A program made the position numbers and the translations under genes. Under the pieces are notes generated by a model that worked only from the letters and a program-made list of their open reading frames with translations, did no database searches and was not told where the DNA came from. A DNA stretch of 64,000 nucleotides, taken from assembly GCA_026707735.1 (NCBI GenBank), contig JAPOWH010000006.1, positions 62,001 to 126,000 on the forward strand, in the 5' to 3' direction. Source of the stretch: Gammaproteobacteria bacterium (GTDB taxonomy: Bacteria; Pseudomonadota; Gammaproteobacteria; Pseudomonadales; Azotimanducaceae). Positions 9,072-16,901 of the stretch are shown here, piece by piece (position 1 is the first letter of the stretch; each line of letters begins with the position of its first letter).

Positions 9072-9410
9072 ATGTCTCAACTAAAGTCTTGGAAAATCGC
9101 CGTAGCGTGTATTTTCAGCATTTTCCTGTTCGCAGGTTGTCAAAGCCTATCCAATTCGCAACTCGAGTTGGTTTCGCTAACAGCAGATGAGCGACAAGCC
9201 ACAATAAATACTCTTTGCGAAACTGGTCGGAAGAGTGCCAATGAAGTCTACTCGTTCTGGTATCAATCAGACCAGGGTCCAAGCGAGGTCTTCTATCGGT
9301 GCCTAACGACACGTGCTGACGCGATGAGAGACCGTGAGCACCTACGCGGAGCCACTATCGTAACTACCGATAGCAGCATGATAGATTTCTTTGGCGAATT
9401 GAGCTTCTAA
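9072..9410 (+). CDS. Small lipoprotein of unknown function
   Basis: The 112-residue protein starts with a typical lipoprotein signal: positive n-region (MSQLKSWK), hydrophobic core (IAVACIFSIFLF) and lipobox FAGC with the modified cysteine near residue 23. The mature part of about 90 residues is helical and polar, contains two further cysteines (TLCETGR, FYRCLTT), and ends ...MIDFFGELSF. It is therefore probably anchored to the inner or outer membrane on the periplasmic side. I do not recognise the family. It sits between two paralogous small cytosolic proteins, at 150 and 240 bases distance, so an operon is uncertain. Confidence 0.75.
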   Translation: MSQLKSWKIAVACIFSIFLFAGCQSLSNSQLELVSLTADERQATINTLCETGRKSANEVYSFWYQSDQGPSEVFYRCLTTRADAMRDREHLRGATIVTTDSSMIDFFGELSF

Positions 9411-9431
9411 CAGCCCACTTTCAAGTTTCTA

Positions 9432-9461
9432 TGCCACGTGTTCAGTACTGAACACGTGGCA
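9432..9461. repeat. Perfect 30-base palindrome
   Basis: The 15 bases from 9432 (TGCCACGTGTTCAGT) are followed directly by their exact reverse complement, ending at 9461. It lies 22 bases after the lipoprotein stop codon and about 190 bases before the next gene. As RNA it could form a very stable hairpin, but there is no T-run on either side, so it is not a canonical terminator. Perfect symmetry over 30 bp would also suit a dimeric DNA-binding protein or a replication or recombination site. CACGTG (E-box-like core) occurs at both ends. Confidence 0.8.
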
Positions 9462-9647
9462 ACCCACAACGCGTACGTGTACTGATCGCTTGGTCAGGTC
9501 AATCTACTCCAAGTCTGAACTTTAGCCTTTGCATGACAACAGTGTTTTGGGTGTGGCCGTGCACATGCACGAGCTAACGCATTAGGTCTCAATCATGAAG
9601 TCGAGTGTTTGTAATCTAATGCACATGGAATTCATAGGGGCCTCTCA

Positions 9648-9884
9648 ATGCTCAAAGTAGAAAAGAAAAACGGCGGAGAAACGCTTATCAATCCTGACCA
9701 CATCGCATACATCGAAACAAAAGGCGAGAAGCGGTTGCAAGTTGTTCTAGACTGTCTCGATCCCGACCAGCTTTTTGGCAAAAGCAAGACGTTTACAGTC
9801 CGATTGGAGACAAGGAATTCCAAGACAGTGCTATCGGAGTGGGGAAAGCAGATTGAGCTTTGGAGGGCACAACACCACAAGTAG
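9648..9884 (+). CDS. Small FlbD-like protein, paralogue 2
   Basis: This 78-residue protein starts MLKVEKKNGGETLINPDHIAYI and ends SEWGKQIELWRAQHHK. It is the second copy of the protein at 8688-8921, with the same length and the same landmarks, but only about one third of residues seem identical, so the duplication is old. The residues shared by both copies lie in the first 25 positions and in the C-terminal W-x-x-Q-I/L-x-L/R-W helix. No transmembrane segment or signal peptide is present. It converges on selB with a gap of 50 bases. Function unknown; the LINPDxIxYI pattern resembles FlbD-type small proteins. Confidence 0.7.
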   Translation: MLKVEKKNGGETLINPDHIAYIETKGEKRLQVVLDCLDPDQLFGKSKTFTVRLETRNSKTVLSEWGKQIELWRAQHHK

Positions 9885-9934
9885 TAGTCATCGCCGGATT
9901 TGGAGCGATTGACCGAAACATTCAGTCTACGCCG

Positions 9935-11818
9935 CTACAAACTAGTTGCTCGTTCGATTGGACCAATCACAGTGCGAACATCTTCTCTGCGTTTTGTAAA
10001 TCGCTGCCGATCAAAGTACTCGAGGATGTCGATGACGGGCATACGACCAATGCCGCTTTCGTCGCGAAATTCTCGTACTGTAAAGGGATGCTTCTCGTTT
10101 AGGTTTAGCGCTAGCTTTGCAAGTTCATTGACCCGTGATTTAGTGAAGTAGCGTTTGGGAGTTATTTCAACCAGAACCTTCGCGGAAGCCATTCGCTTGA
10201 GCTCCGTCTCAAGCATCCGCAAAGGCATCTTCAGTGCTCTAGCCACGTCTCCAGTTGTGGGTGGCTGCTTCACGTCAATCATGGGAGAAATTCTTTCGAA
10301 CAGTTGCTTGTTGTAGGTTGGTTGGTCGACCGAATGTGACTTTAGCGAATACTTGCCTGCGCGAGACTGGAACAAGCCATCTTCAATTCCACAGGCAAGC
10401 ACGAATTGAACAGTTTCATGATCGCATTTCAAGTGATTCGCGAGTTGGGACAGTGACATTCCCAATTGCGAAGGGTGTTCTTCGTGGAAAACCGATAGGA
10501 TCGAAGCTAGTCCCTTCGAAGTGTGTTGTAGTTTGTCAAAACTCAGGACTCGATCATTCAAATTGCGGATGCCTGAAAGTTGTTCCAGCTCGGTGGCAAC
10601 TTCGGTTGGCAGATTCCACGAATTCAGGAACTCGTGGACTCGGATGCAGCGTTCGGTGCAAGACAGTCTGAAAGCGCTGACGAAATCGTCTCGTTCCACC
10701 AATGGAACCAACTTTGACATTGCCGCAACTCTATGCGGACTGCGACGCCGCACTGGTTTTGCATTGATCGAGGTGACCACACCGCCGCCTAATGTGCGTT
10801 GCAGATCGTGGTCACGCACGACAATCCGATCGCCAACCGTGACATTGAGAGATTGTTCTGTTGCTATGTCGGCGAGTCCAGCATTGCCCGCATGGAGAGT
10901 TCTCTCCAACGGCAATAGCCTTGCTTGCACGTGGCTCGTCGCGTGATATACATGCACAGGATGCCAGTGTCGCACACGACGTGGAAAGTCGGGAACAACA
11001 CGAAGCCTAACTGTCATGTCGTTTACAGGATTGGCATTTCGTTGGTCGCGAAGCCACATGCCACGTGTGATTCGCGAAGCGGACTCTCCTGACAGATGGA
11101 TCCCGCACCGGTCCCCGGCTTGCGCCGACTGAGCTGGCAACCCGTTCACAACTAGATTTCTAGCGCGAACTCGCTTCCCGGTCTCCACAATAATTAGGTC
11201 GTCCCCAGTTTCGATTGAGCCATCGAACACCATGCCAGTGACGACCGCTCCGACACCGCGGGGACTGAAAGATCGGTCGATGGAGAATCGAATACTCCGA
11301 CTTCGTTCATGTCGACGAAATCTGGAAGCTGCGTCTCGTAGCTGATTTCTGAGTTCCTCAAATCCTGTTCTCTCAATAGCCGATGTCGTAACGATTGAGC
11401 AGCTATCGAGAAAGGTTGCAGATGTCAAATTGCGTATTTGATTGGTAACCTCCGCGACTCGTCCGTCATCGACCAAATCAATCTTGTTGATGACGACTGT
11501 TCCTTGCGTCAACCCAAGCAGCTGAAGAATGTTGAAATGTTCGGTGGTTTGCGGCATCACACCGTCGTCAGCCGCAACCACGAGCAAGGCATGCTGCATG
11601 CTGGCGACGCCTGCGATCATGTTGTGAATGAATCTGTGGTGGCCCGGTACGTCGACGAATCCAACGCGTTGGCCATCGAAATCGTGGTATGCAAACCCCA
11701 AGTCGATGGTTAGACCACGGCGTTTCTCTTCTTCCAGGCGATCCGTGTCGACGCCGGTGAGTGCTTTGACTATGGCTGTTTTGCCATGGTCTACATGGCC
11801 GGCAAGGGTTACGATCAA
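9935..11818 (-). CDS. selB: Selenocysteine-specific translation elongation factor
   Basis: The 627-residue protein is SelB, the EF-Tu-like GTPase that delivers Sec-tRNA to UGA codons marked by a SECIS hairpin. The G domain shows GHVDHGKT (residues 7-14), DVPGHHRF (G3) and NKIDLVD (G4). SelB-type domains II and III follow, and the C-terminal third consists of winged-helix repeats that in E. coli bind the SECIS RNA. Length is close to E. coli SelB (614). The start codon at 11818 overlaps the selA stop by four bases (ATGA), so the two are translationally coupled. No tRNA-Sec gene or selenoprotein could be recognised in the window. Confidence 0.96.
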   Translation of the reverse strand: MIVTLAGHVDHGKTAIVKALTGVDTDRLEEEKRRGLTIDLGFAYHDFDGQRVGFVDVPGHHRFIHNMIAGVASMQHALLVVAADDGVMPQTTEHFNILQLLGLTQGTVVINKIDLVDDGRVAEVTNQIRNLTSATFLDSCSIVTTSAIERTGFEELRNQLRDAASRFRRHERSRSIRFSIDRSFSPRGVGAVVTGMVFDGSIETGDDLIIVETGKRVRARNLVVNGLPAQSAQAGDRCGIHLSGESASRITRGMWLRDQRNANPVNDMTVRLRVVPDFPRRVRHWHPVHVYHATSHVQARLLPLERTLHAGNAGLADIATEQSLNVTVGDRIVVRDHDLQRTLGGGVVTSINAKPVRRRSPHRVAAMSKLVPLVERDDFVSAFRLSCTERCIRVHEFLNSWNLPTEVATELEQLSGIRNLNDRVLSFDKLQHTSKGLASILSVFHEEHPSQLGMSLSQLANHLKCDHETVQFVLACGIEDGLFQSRAGKYSLKSHSVDQPTYNKQLFERISPMIDVKQPPTTGDVARALKMPLRMLETELKRMASAKVLVEITPKRYFTKSRVNELAKLALNLNEKHPFTVREFRDESGIGRMPVIDILEYFDRQRFTKRREDVRTVIGPIERATSL

Positions 11819-13173
11819 CTCAATTGCCCAAGTGTCGCGATCAGTTCATCTAGAGGTTCGGCGCCTCTCATGTCGAGGAGCAGTTTCGATTTGCTACGCC
11901 GACCGATAACTGCCGGTTGCAGGCCTCTGAGACGTTGCTCAAATTTCCGCAGTTTTGCTTCACTTGTGTGTTGTATAGAAACGGCGAGAGTTGGGAGTTG
12001 AGTCGTTGGTTGAGAACCACTTCCGATTACCGAATCACTGTTAACGATCTCAATCGTCAAGTCGCCATCGGCCGCTTGCAGAGCACCGACCACGCTTCTA
12101 GCCCGGTGTTGCATCTGCTTGCGCGTAAGAGTCAAGTCTCTTAGCAGCTTAACGTGAAGATGCATCGTTGTTGGGTCTTCATAGGCCTTCAATGTCTCAT
12201 CGAGGATGGCCAGTGTTATCTTGTCTGATCTCAATGCACGTTTAAGTGGGTTGGAATTGATCTTTTCGATGAATTCGGTTTGCCCAACAATGATTCCTGC
12301 TTGAGGTCCACCCATGAGCTTGTCTCCCGAAAACGTGACCAAGTCGGTGCCATTGCTCAGCGAATCCCCGGGCAACGGTTCCCTAGGCAGGTGCAGCTTG
12401 TTGAGATCTATGAGAGCTCCGCTGCCCAAGTCGAGCACGAAGGGAATGCCAGTTTGTTTTGAGAGTTCAGCAAGTTGCTGTTCCGTAGCGCATTCGGTGA
12501 ATCCCTGAATGTGAAAATTGCTTGGATGCACTTTCATCAACAGGGCTGTTCGTTCACATATTGCTTTGGCATAGTCGTCGATGCGCGTTCTGTTGGTAGT
12601 GCCCACTTCGACCAGCGTGCATCCGGCGCGCGCCATGATCTCAGGCAGCCGGAAGCTGCCTCCGATTTCTATTAGCTCCCCTCGAGAAACCAATACTTCA
12701 CGGTGGTTTGAGAGTGTATTGAGCGCGATCAGAACCGCGGCGGCATTGTTGTTCACAACCGTTGCGGATTCGGCTCCTGTCAGGCGGACCAATCGTTCGC
12801 ATATCACACCTTCGCGGTCTCCTCGTCGTCCGTCGGAGAGGTCGAATTCCAGAGTGACCGGTCGTGTGGCTGTCTCGATCGCTCGTTGAACGAGATTTTC
12901 GTCCAGTACTGCCCGTCCCAAGTTTGTGTGCAGTATCGTTCCGTTCAGATTAAAGACGGGTTGATAGCCGTGAGATCGGTTTTCTTGAAGCCATGTGCCG
13001 ACCTGGGTGGCGTATTCGGACGGGGTCAGATCAGAGCTTTCATTAGCTTGGTCCTCTCGTAGTACACCCTGTACCTGCCGAATGCCATCAACGACATTGC
13101 CAAATCCCCAATTCTCAACTAGGGACTTTAAATCGCTTGATCGGGCAATGCTGTCTACGGAAGCTAGTCTCAT
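11815..13173 (-). CDS. selA: L-seryl-tRNA(Sec) selenium transferase
   Basis: SelA is the PLP enzyme that converts Ser-tRNA(Sec) to Sec-tRNA(Sec) with selenophosphate. The family landmarks are all visible: NLNGTILHTNLGRA (77-88), VNNNAAAV (140-147), GGSFRLPEIM, VGTTNRTR, and the cofactor lysine K285 in FSGDKLMGGPQAGII. The ORF is open to 13239, but ATG 13173 is preferred: it has GGGGAGG about ten bases upstream and MRLASVDSIARSSDLKSLV aligns with the beginning of E. coli SelA, giving 452 residues (E. coli 463). It is the first gene of selA-selB. The promoter should lie in 13174-13330. Confidence 0.95.
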   Translation of the reverse strand: MRLASVDSIARSSDLKSLVENWGFGNVVDGIRQVQGVLREDQANESSDLTPSEYATQVGTWLQENRSHGYQPVFNLNGTILHTNLGRAVLDENLVQRAIETATRPVTLEFDLSDGRRGDREGVICERLVRLTGAESATVVNNNAAAVLIALNTLSNHREVLVSRGELIEIGGSFRLPEIMARAGCTLVEVGTTNRTRIDDYAKAICERTALLMKVHPSNFHIQGFTECATEQQLAELSKQTGIPFVLDLGSGALIDLNKLHLPREPLPGDSLSNGTDLVTFSGDKLMGGPQAGIIVGQTEFIEKINSNPLKRALRSDKITLAILDETLKAYEDPTTMHLHVKLLRDLTLTRKQMQHRARSVVGALQAADGDLTIEIVNSDSVIGSGSQPTTQLPTLAVSIQHTSEAKLRKFEQRLRGLQPAVIGRRSKSKLLLDMRGAEPLDELIATLGQLS

Positions 13174-13339
13174 GCCGCTATTGCCTCCCCATGAATCAAC
13201 GGTTTTTCCGCAATGGGAATGCAATGAATTGTGTGTCACTACCGTAACTATGGTACGACTTGCAGAATTCCTGTATATGCAGTTAGTAAACTGATGGGCG
13301 TCGTCTAAGTCAGTCGCACAATTGGAGAGAGGAGACGCA

Positions 13340-14224
13340 ATGGCTGAATCTAGGAATGTGGCGTTTGTAGGACTAGGAGTTATGGGGTATCCGATGGCCG
13401 GACACCTAGCTGCCGCAGGTCATCAAGTTACTGTCTACAACCGAACCGAGCAAAAGGCAGAGGACTGGTTGAAGAAACACAACGGAAGCTCGCGTCCCAC
13501 ACCAGCCGAAGCGGCGTCTGAAGCTGAGATTGTCTTCATGTGCGTAGGCAACGACGACGATGTGCGCAGCGTTGCGCACGGACCCGATGGAGTGTTTTCA
13601 GGTGCACAAGCCGGATCGATTGTGGTGGATCACACGACCGCTTCCATGGAGTTGGCAGAGGAACTTGACGAAACTGCACATTTGTCTGGATGTACTTTTC
13701 TCGATGCCCCTCTCAGCGGAGGCCAAGCTGGAGCCGACAACGCTCAGCTGACGATTATGGTTGGCGGCGACCAAGATACGTTCGACCGAGCCTTTCCCGT
13801 GCTAGACGTCTACGCGAAGATTGCCAAGTTGATGGGTGGCGTTGGAGCAGGGCAGCTAACCAAGATGGTCAATCAGGTGTGCATCGCGGGCATCCTGCAG
13901 GGACTCTCGGAGGGATTGCATTTGGCAGAGAAAGCAGGCATGGACATTGGAGAGATTGTTGAAGTCATTTCCAACGGTGCCGCGCAGTCCTGGCAAATGG
14001 ACAATCGGGCCGCGACAATGGCCGATCGTTTCTTCGAATATGGTTTCGCAGTCAATTGGATGAGAAAAGACTTGGATATCGCATTGCGGACCGCGAGGCG
14101 ATATGGTGCGCGTATGCCGTTGAGCGCTCTGGTCGACCAGTTCTATGCGGACGTTCAAGCCTTTGGTGGGGGTAGATGGGATACCTCGAGCCTGATTGAG
14201 CGATTACGTCGGGTCGAGGAGTGA
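13340..14224 (+). CDS. NAD(P)-dependent beta-hydroxyacid dehydrogenase (3-hydroxyisobutyrate dehydrogenase family)
   Basis: The 294-residue protein has the N-terminal Rossmann motif FVGLGVMGYPMAGHLAAAGHQV (GxGxxG at 11-16), the substrate motif DAPLSGGQAGADNAQLTIMVGGD near 122-144 and the catalytic lysine K175 in GAGQLTKMVNQ. These define the beta-hydroxyacid dehydrogenases (3-hydroxyisobutyrate, tartronate semialdehyde, GLYR-type). The exact substrate cannot be read from the sequence. The start at ATG 13340 is set by the strong GAGAGGAG ribosome-binding site at 13325-13332; the longer frame from TTG 13322 is less likely. It is divergent from selA and convergent with the ParB-like gene, and seems to be a single-gene unit. 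Confidence 0.9.
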   Translation: MAESRNVAFVGLGVMGYPMAGHLAAAGHQVTVYNRTEQKAEDWLKKHNGSSRPTPAEAASEAEIVFMCVGNDDDVRSVAHGPDGVFSGAQAGSIVVDHTTASMELAEELDETAHLSGCTFLDAPLSGGQAGADNAQLTIMVGGDQDTFDRAFPVLDVYAKIAKLMGGVGAGQLTKMVNQVCIAGILQGLSEGLHLAEKAGMDIGEIVEVISNGAAQSWQMDNRAATMADRFFEYGFAVNWMRKDLDIALRTARRYGARMPLSALVDQFYADVQAFGGGRWDTSSLIERLRRVEE

Positions 14225-14244
14225 TTAACCTGTAAATCACTCCT
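14217..14244. terminator. Hairpin between convergent genes
   Basis: AGGAGTGATT (14217-14226) and AATCACTCCT (14235-14244) form a perfect ten-base stem with an eight-base loop. It overlaps the stop codon of the upstream dehydrogenase gene and sits 13 bases before the end of the convergent ParB-like gene. It may act as a bidirectional terminator or 3'-end stabiliser. There is no long T-run. Confidence 0.5.
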
Positions 14245-14256
14245 ATAGGAACATAC

Positions 14257-15540
14257 TTACGCAGCCGATGCAACTGGTTTGGATGTTTCATCTGTTGCTG
14301 CTATCGGCGTTCGTTTCAATGATCGTTTGAGCGCTCGGGTTACGTTCATCAGGTCGCGTAGGTAAGACCACTGCGCGTCGGTGACTTCCGTTAACGCCAA
14401 TGGCACTTTGATATCCATTGGAGTGTAGGATTCAATCAGTTCTTGGCACGCTGCCAAATAGCTCAGAATCATTTCCTGTCGTTGGTCGGCCGGTGCGGAT
14501 TTAGGGATCACCGAGAATCCAATTGGACTGTACTTTGACGGTTCGATTTGTCGAGTAGCACCAGAAAGTTCAGCGAGTTGCATTGCAAGCTTGCGAGCGT
14601 AGCGTTGTCGTCTATTGAATTCAGATTGCGTTGCCACTTCGCTATTTGCCTCTACGGCGATTGAAGCGGCCACTCCATTATTCGATGAGTTCGTGTGTCG
14701 GGAAGGTGTACTTGGGTTGCGCTTGCGCTTCCTACGCTTTGGTCTGCCGGTGGTTGCAGACTTAGTGTCTCGCTTTCTTAGATCTCCGATTATGGAATCC
14801 AGCTCCGGTGCTTCAACATCAAACATCAGTCGAACGAGTTGAAGCTCAAGGTCGCAAGATGAGTAAATTTCGTACTCCAATTGGTATCTAAGTTCTTCGA
14901 TGGACCAGTTTGGCGAGTCCGTAGCAGCGCAAACTTCGGCGAAAACTTGTTCAAACGACGTGCCGAATTCGCCAAATTCCTTCCAAATCGTATTTCCTAT
15001 CTTGAAGAGTGAGCGTATGCGTTCCACTTGGGGTCTGCCCATCCCAGAACCAAGAGCTCTTGGTAGGACTGGTAACAACACGTCAACGGCATAGATCATT
15101 TGGTTGTAGAGTGAAGCGCTAATGGGGTAGCCTTCTTTTCGTAAAACTTCGACAGCTCGAGCCTGAGTTAGCTTCTCGCTGCCTAGTTCTACTTCTATGA
15201 GTTCGACGCAATGAACTAGCGCACTCGCTCTTTCGATAAACGTCTTGGAACGACGCGCGTCATTTTGGATGGAGTGGGCAAGATTGATCTTAAGCTCTGA
15301 CCGTGGTTTGCGTTCTACACAGTCGATGAGTAAGTATTTGGGATCGTTGGTCTCGCGATAGAGCGATTCCAAAATCTCTAGACGAGTGTTTCCTCCGCTT
15401 ACCAACCCTCGGCTGTTTCTAAAGGACTTCTTGCCTACCGCTAGTGGTTCGACCAATCCTCGATGACGAATCGATTCCCGGAGACGATAGTAGTCGGCAT
15501 CTCTCAATGCGAAGCTGATAGTTTGGGAAGGTCCATACAC
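14257..15540 (-). CDS. ParB-like nuclease-domain protein of the PFGI-1-class ICE type (orphan)
   Basis: The 427-residue protein resembles the ParB-like proteins of PFGI-1/ICEclc-type integrative conjugative elements. The N-terminal part has RLRESIRHRGLVEPLAV and GLVSGGNTRLEILESLYRETND (near residues 19-65), then TFIERASALVHCVELIE, RKEGYPISASLYNQM (HTH region) and LPRALGSGMGRPQVERI. The region from about 270 to 310 is basic and low in complexity (GRPKRRKRKRNPSTPSRHTNSSNNG), probably a linker or DNA-contact tail. It begins closer to the ParB/Srx fold than ICE homologues, lacking the leading NPR segment. The start is GTG 15540 with AAGGAA upstream. No parA, replicative helicase or conjugation genes are nearby, so it may be a domesticated or stranded ICE gene. 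Role (partition, regulation) unknown. Confidence 0.7.
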   Translation of the reverse strand: MYGPSQTISFALRDADYYRLRESIRHRGLVEPLAVGKKSFRNSRGLVSGGNTRLEILESLYRETNDPKYLLIDCVERKPRSELKINLAHSIQNDARRSKTFIERASALVHCVELIEVELGSEKLTQARAVEVLRKEGYPISASLYNQMIYAVDVLLPVLPRALGSGMGRPQVERIRSLFKIGNTIWKEFGEFGTSFEQVFAEVCAATDSPNWSIEELRYQLEYEIYSSCDLELQLVRLMFDVEAPELDSIIGDLRKRDTKSATTGRPKRRKRKRNPSTPSRHTNSSNNGVAASIAVEANSEVATQSEFNRRQRYARKLAMQLAELSGATRQIEPSKYSPIGFSVIPKSAPADQRQEMILSYLAACQELIESYTPMDIKVPLALTEVTDAQWSYLRDLMNVTRALKRSLKRTPIAATDETSKPVASAA

Positions 15541-15794
15541 GGCATTCCTTCAGTTATATGTACATACAAACAGTATAATCGTTTTGCTTAAGCTTTGGTC
15601 TTTTGCTAGTCCTAGAAGTATCGGAGCGGATGCTATGCCGACCGATCAAGATTGGATCTCGCCTTCAGTCGAGCAGCGTGAATGATTGACAATCAGCTTA
15701 GAGTTGCAACTGACTATCGATTCAACTGATGTAGAGCTTATGCGGCGTGTACCTGGAACACAGTTTGCCGCGAAGGGATTTAGCCGTCCTTGGA

Positions 15795-16670
15795 CTAGGC
15801 GTCTCTTTGTTCGAACATTTCTCGCATGCGCTGATTGGTGGCAGCGTGGTCACCCTTGACGGCAAGCATCCCCCCGTCAACAACTAGATCAATTCCTGTA
15901 ACCCATCGCCCTTCGTCGCTTCCCAAATACACACATGCCATGGCAATGTCCCACGCTTCTCCGCCCGGACCTGTCAAGGGCATCACTCCGCCAGTAACGT
16001 TTCGCACAAATCGATTGATTCGATTGGTCTTGTGTTCAGAAGTTATCTGCTGACCGTGTGTATGGCCTCCCCAAAATATTGGTGTCGCTATTGCGCCGGG
16101 ACTAACTGCATTCACCCTGATTCCAAACGGTCCCAGTTGCATGGCAGCGGCTTTGGTGTAGTTGGACACACCGGCTTTTGCAGCGGAGTAGAGAGGGTCT
16201 GCTGCGGGTTCGGCTTGGTGGGCGCCCTTCGACGAGTTGTTGATTATCGACCCGCTCCCTTGTTTTCTCATGATCGGCGAGGCATGTTTCGTAGCAACCA
16301 TGATGGATCCGAGCAAGTACCACTGCGAGTACTTGAAACTCCCCTCGTCCACGTCCTCTATGTTAAATGCATGAGGACGCCCGGGAATGTTGGACGGACC
16401 TCCGGCATTGTTGAACAAGATGTCCAATCGTCCCCACTTCTCTACAGCTGAATTGATCACGTCGGCAATCTCTTCTTCATTCAGCACATCTGCCTTGACG
16501 AATACAGCGGACCCAGCGGGCTGTCGGTTTTCCACCTGTTTCCCAAGCTCCTCATTTCGCCCGCAGAACAGAACCTTCGCGCCTTCGGAACAAAATGCAT
16601 CCACAGTCGCTTCGCCAATGCCACTGGTTGCACCGGTAACAACAGCAATCTTTCCCTCAAGACGTCCCAT
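15795..16670 (-). CDS. Short-chain dehydrogenase/reductase (SDR family)
   Basis: The 291-residue protein is a classical SDR: TGATSGIG cofactor motif (12-19), NNAGG (87-91), the catalytic serine region INNSSKG (near 143-149) and Y161-x3-K165 in YSAAKAGVSN. The C-terminal segment VYLGSDEGRWVTGIDLVVDGGMLA is typical of NAD(P)-dependent alcohol or 3-oxoacyl reductases. Compared with a 250-residue standard SDR there is an insertion near 92-118 (GGPSNIPGRPHAFNIEDVDEG) and an extended tail. Substrate unknown. It lies 230 bases upstream of a P450 gene's end on the same strand, but the gap argues for separate transcription or a weak operon. No DNA feature worth noting was seen in 16671-16901. Confidence 0.9.
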   Translation of the reverse strand: MGRLEGKIAVVTGATSGIGEATVDAFCSEGAKVLFCGRNEELGKQVENRQPAGSAVFVKADVLNEEEIADVINSAVEKWGRLDILFNNAGGPSNIPGRPHAFNIEDVDEGSFKYSQWYLLGSIMVATKHASPIMRKQGSGSIINNSSKGAHQAEPAADPLYSAAKAGVSNYTKAAAMQLGPFGIRVNAVSPGAIATPIFWGGHTHGQQITSEHKTNRINRFVRNVTGGVMPLTGPGGEAWDIAMACVYLGSDEGRWVTGIDLVVDGGMLAVKGDHAATNQRMREMFEQRDA

Positions 16671-16901
16671 CTAGCTCTCCTTGTTGCTTGGAACTTGTTG
16701 ACTCAGCTAGTCTACCGAAGTGTTGTTTACGTCGGAGTAGGGTTCTAGCAAGACATGCTGAATTTGCCGACTTGATGTTGGGAACGCTGTAATGCAGTAT
16801 CACGCTGGGAGCCTAACGGTGCATTCGAAGACAATGTGTTCCGCAGCTAAGCTTCTAATTCACTGAACCTTCAGCCAGATCCAAGTGAGTCACGCCGCAA
16901 T

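Noticed and set aside
9411-9647. Search for tRNA-Sec (selC) near selAB, also in 13174-13339 and other gaps.
   Set aside because: No T-arm-like sequence paired with a CTTCAAA-type anticodon loop and an acceptor stem could be assembled. A TTCGACT match near 59774 does not have a pairing T-stem.
10255-10946. Plus-strand ORFs of 138 and 141 codons inside selB.
   Set aside because: They lie antisense to a complete SelB gene with all domains intact and are typical shadow frames rich in Arg, Ser and Cys.
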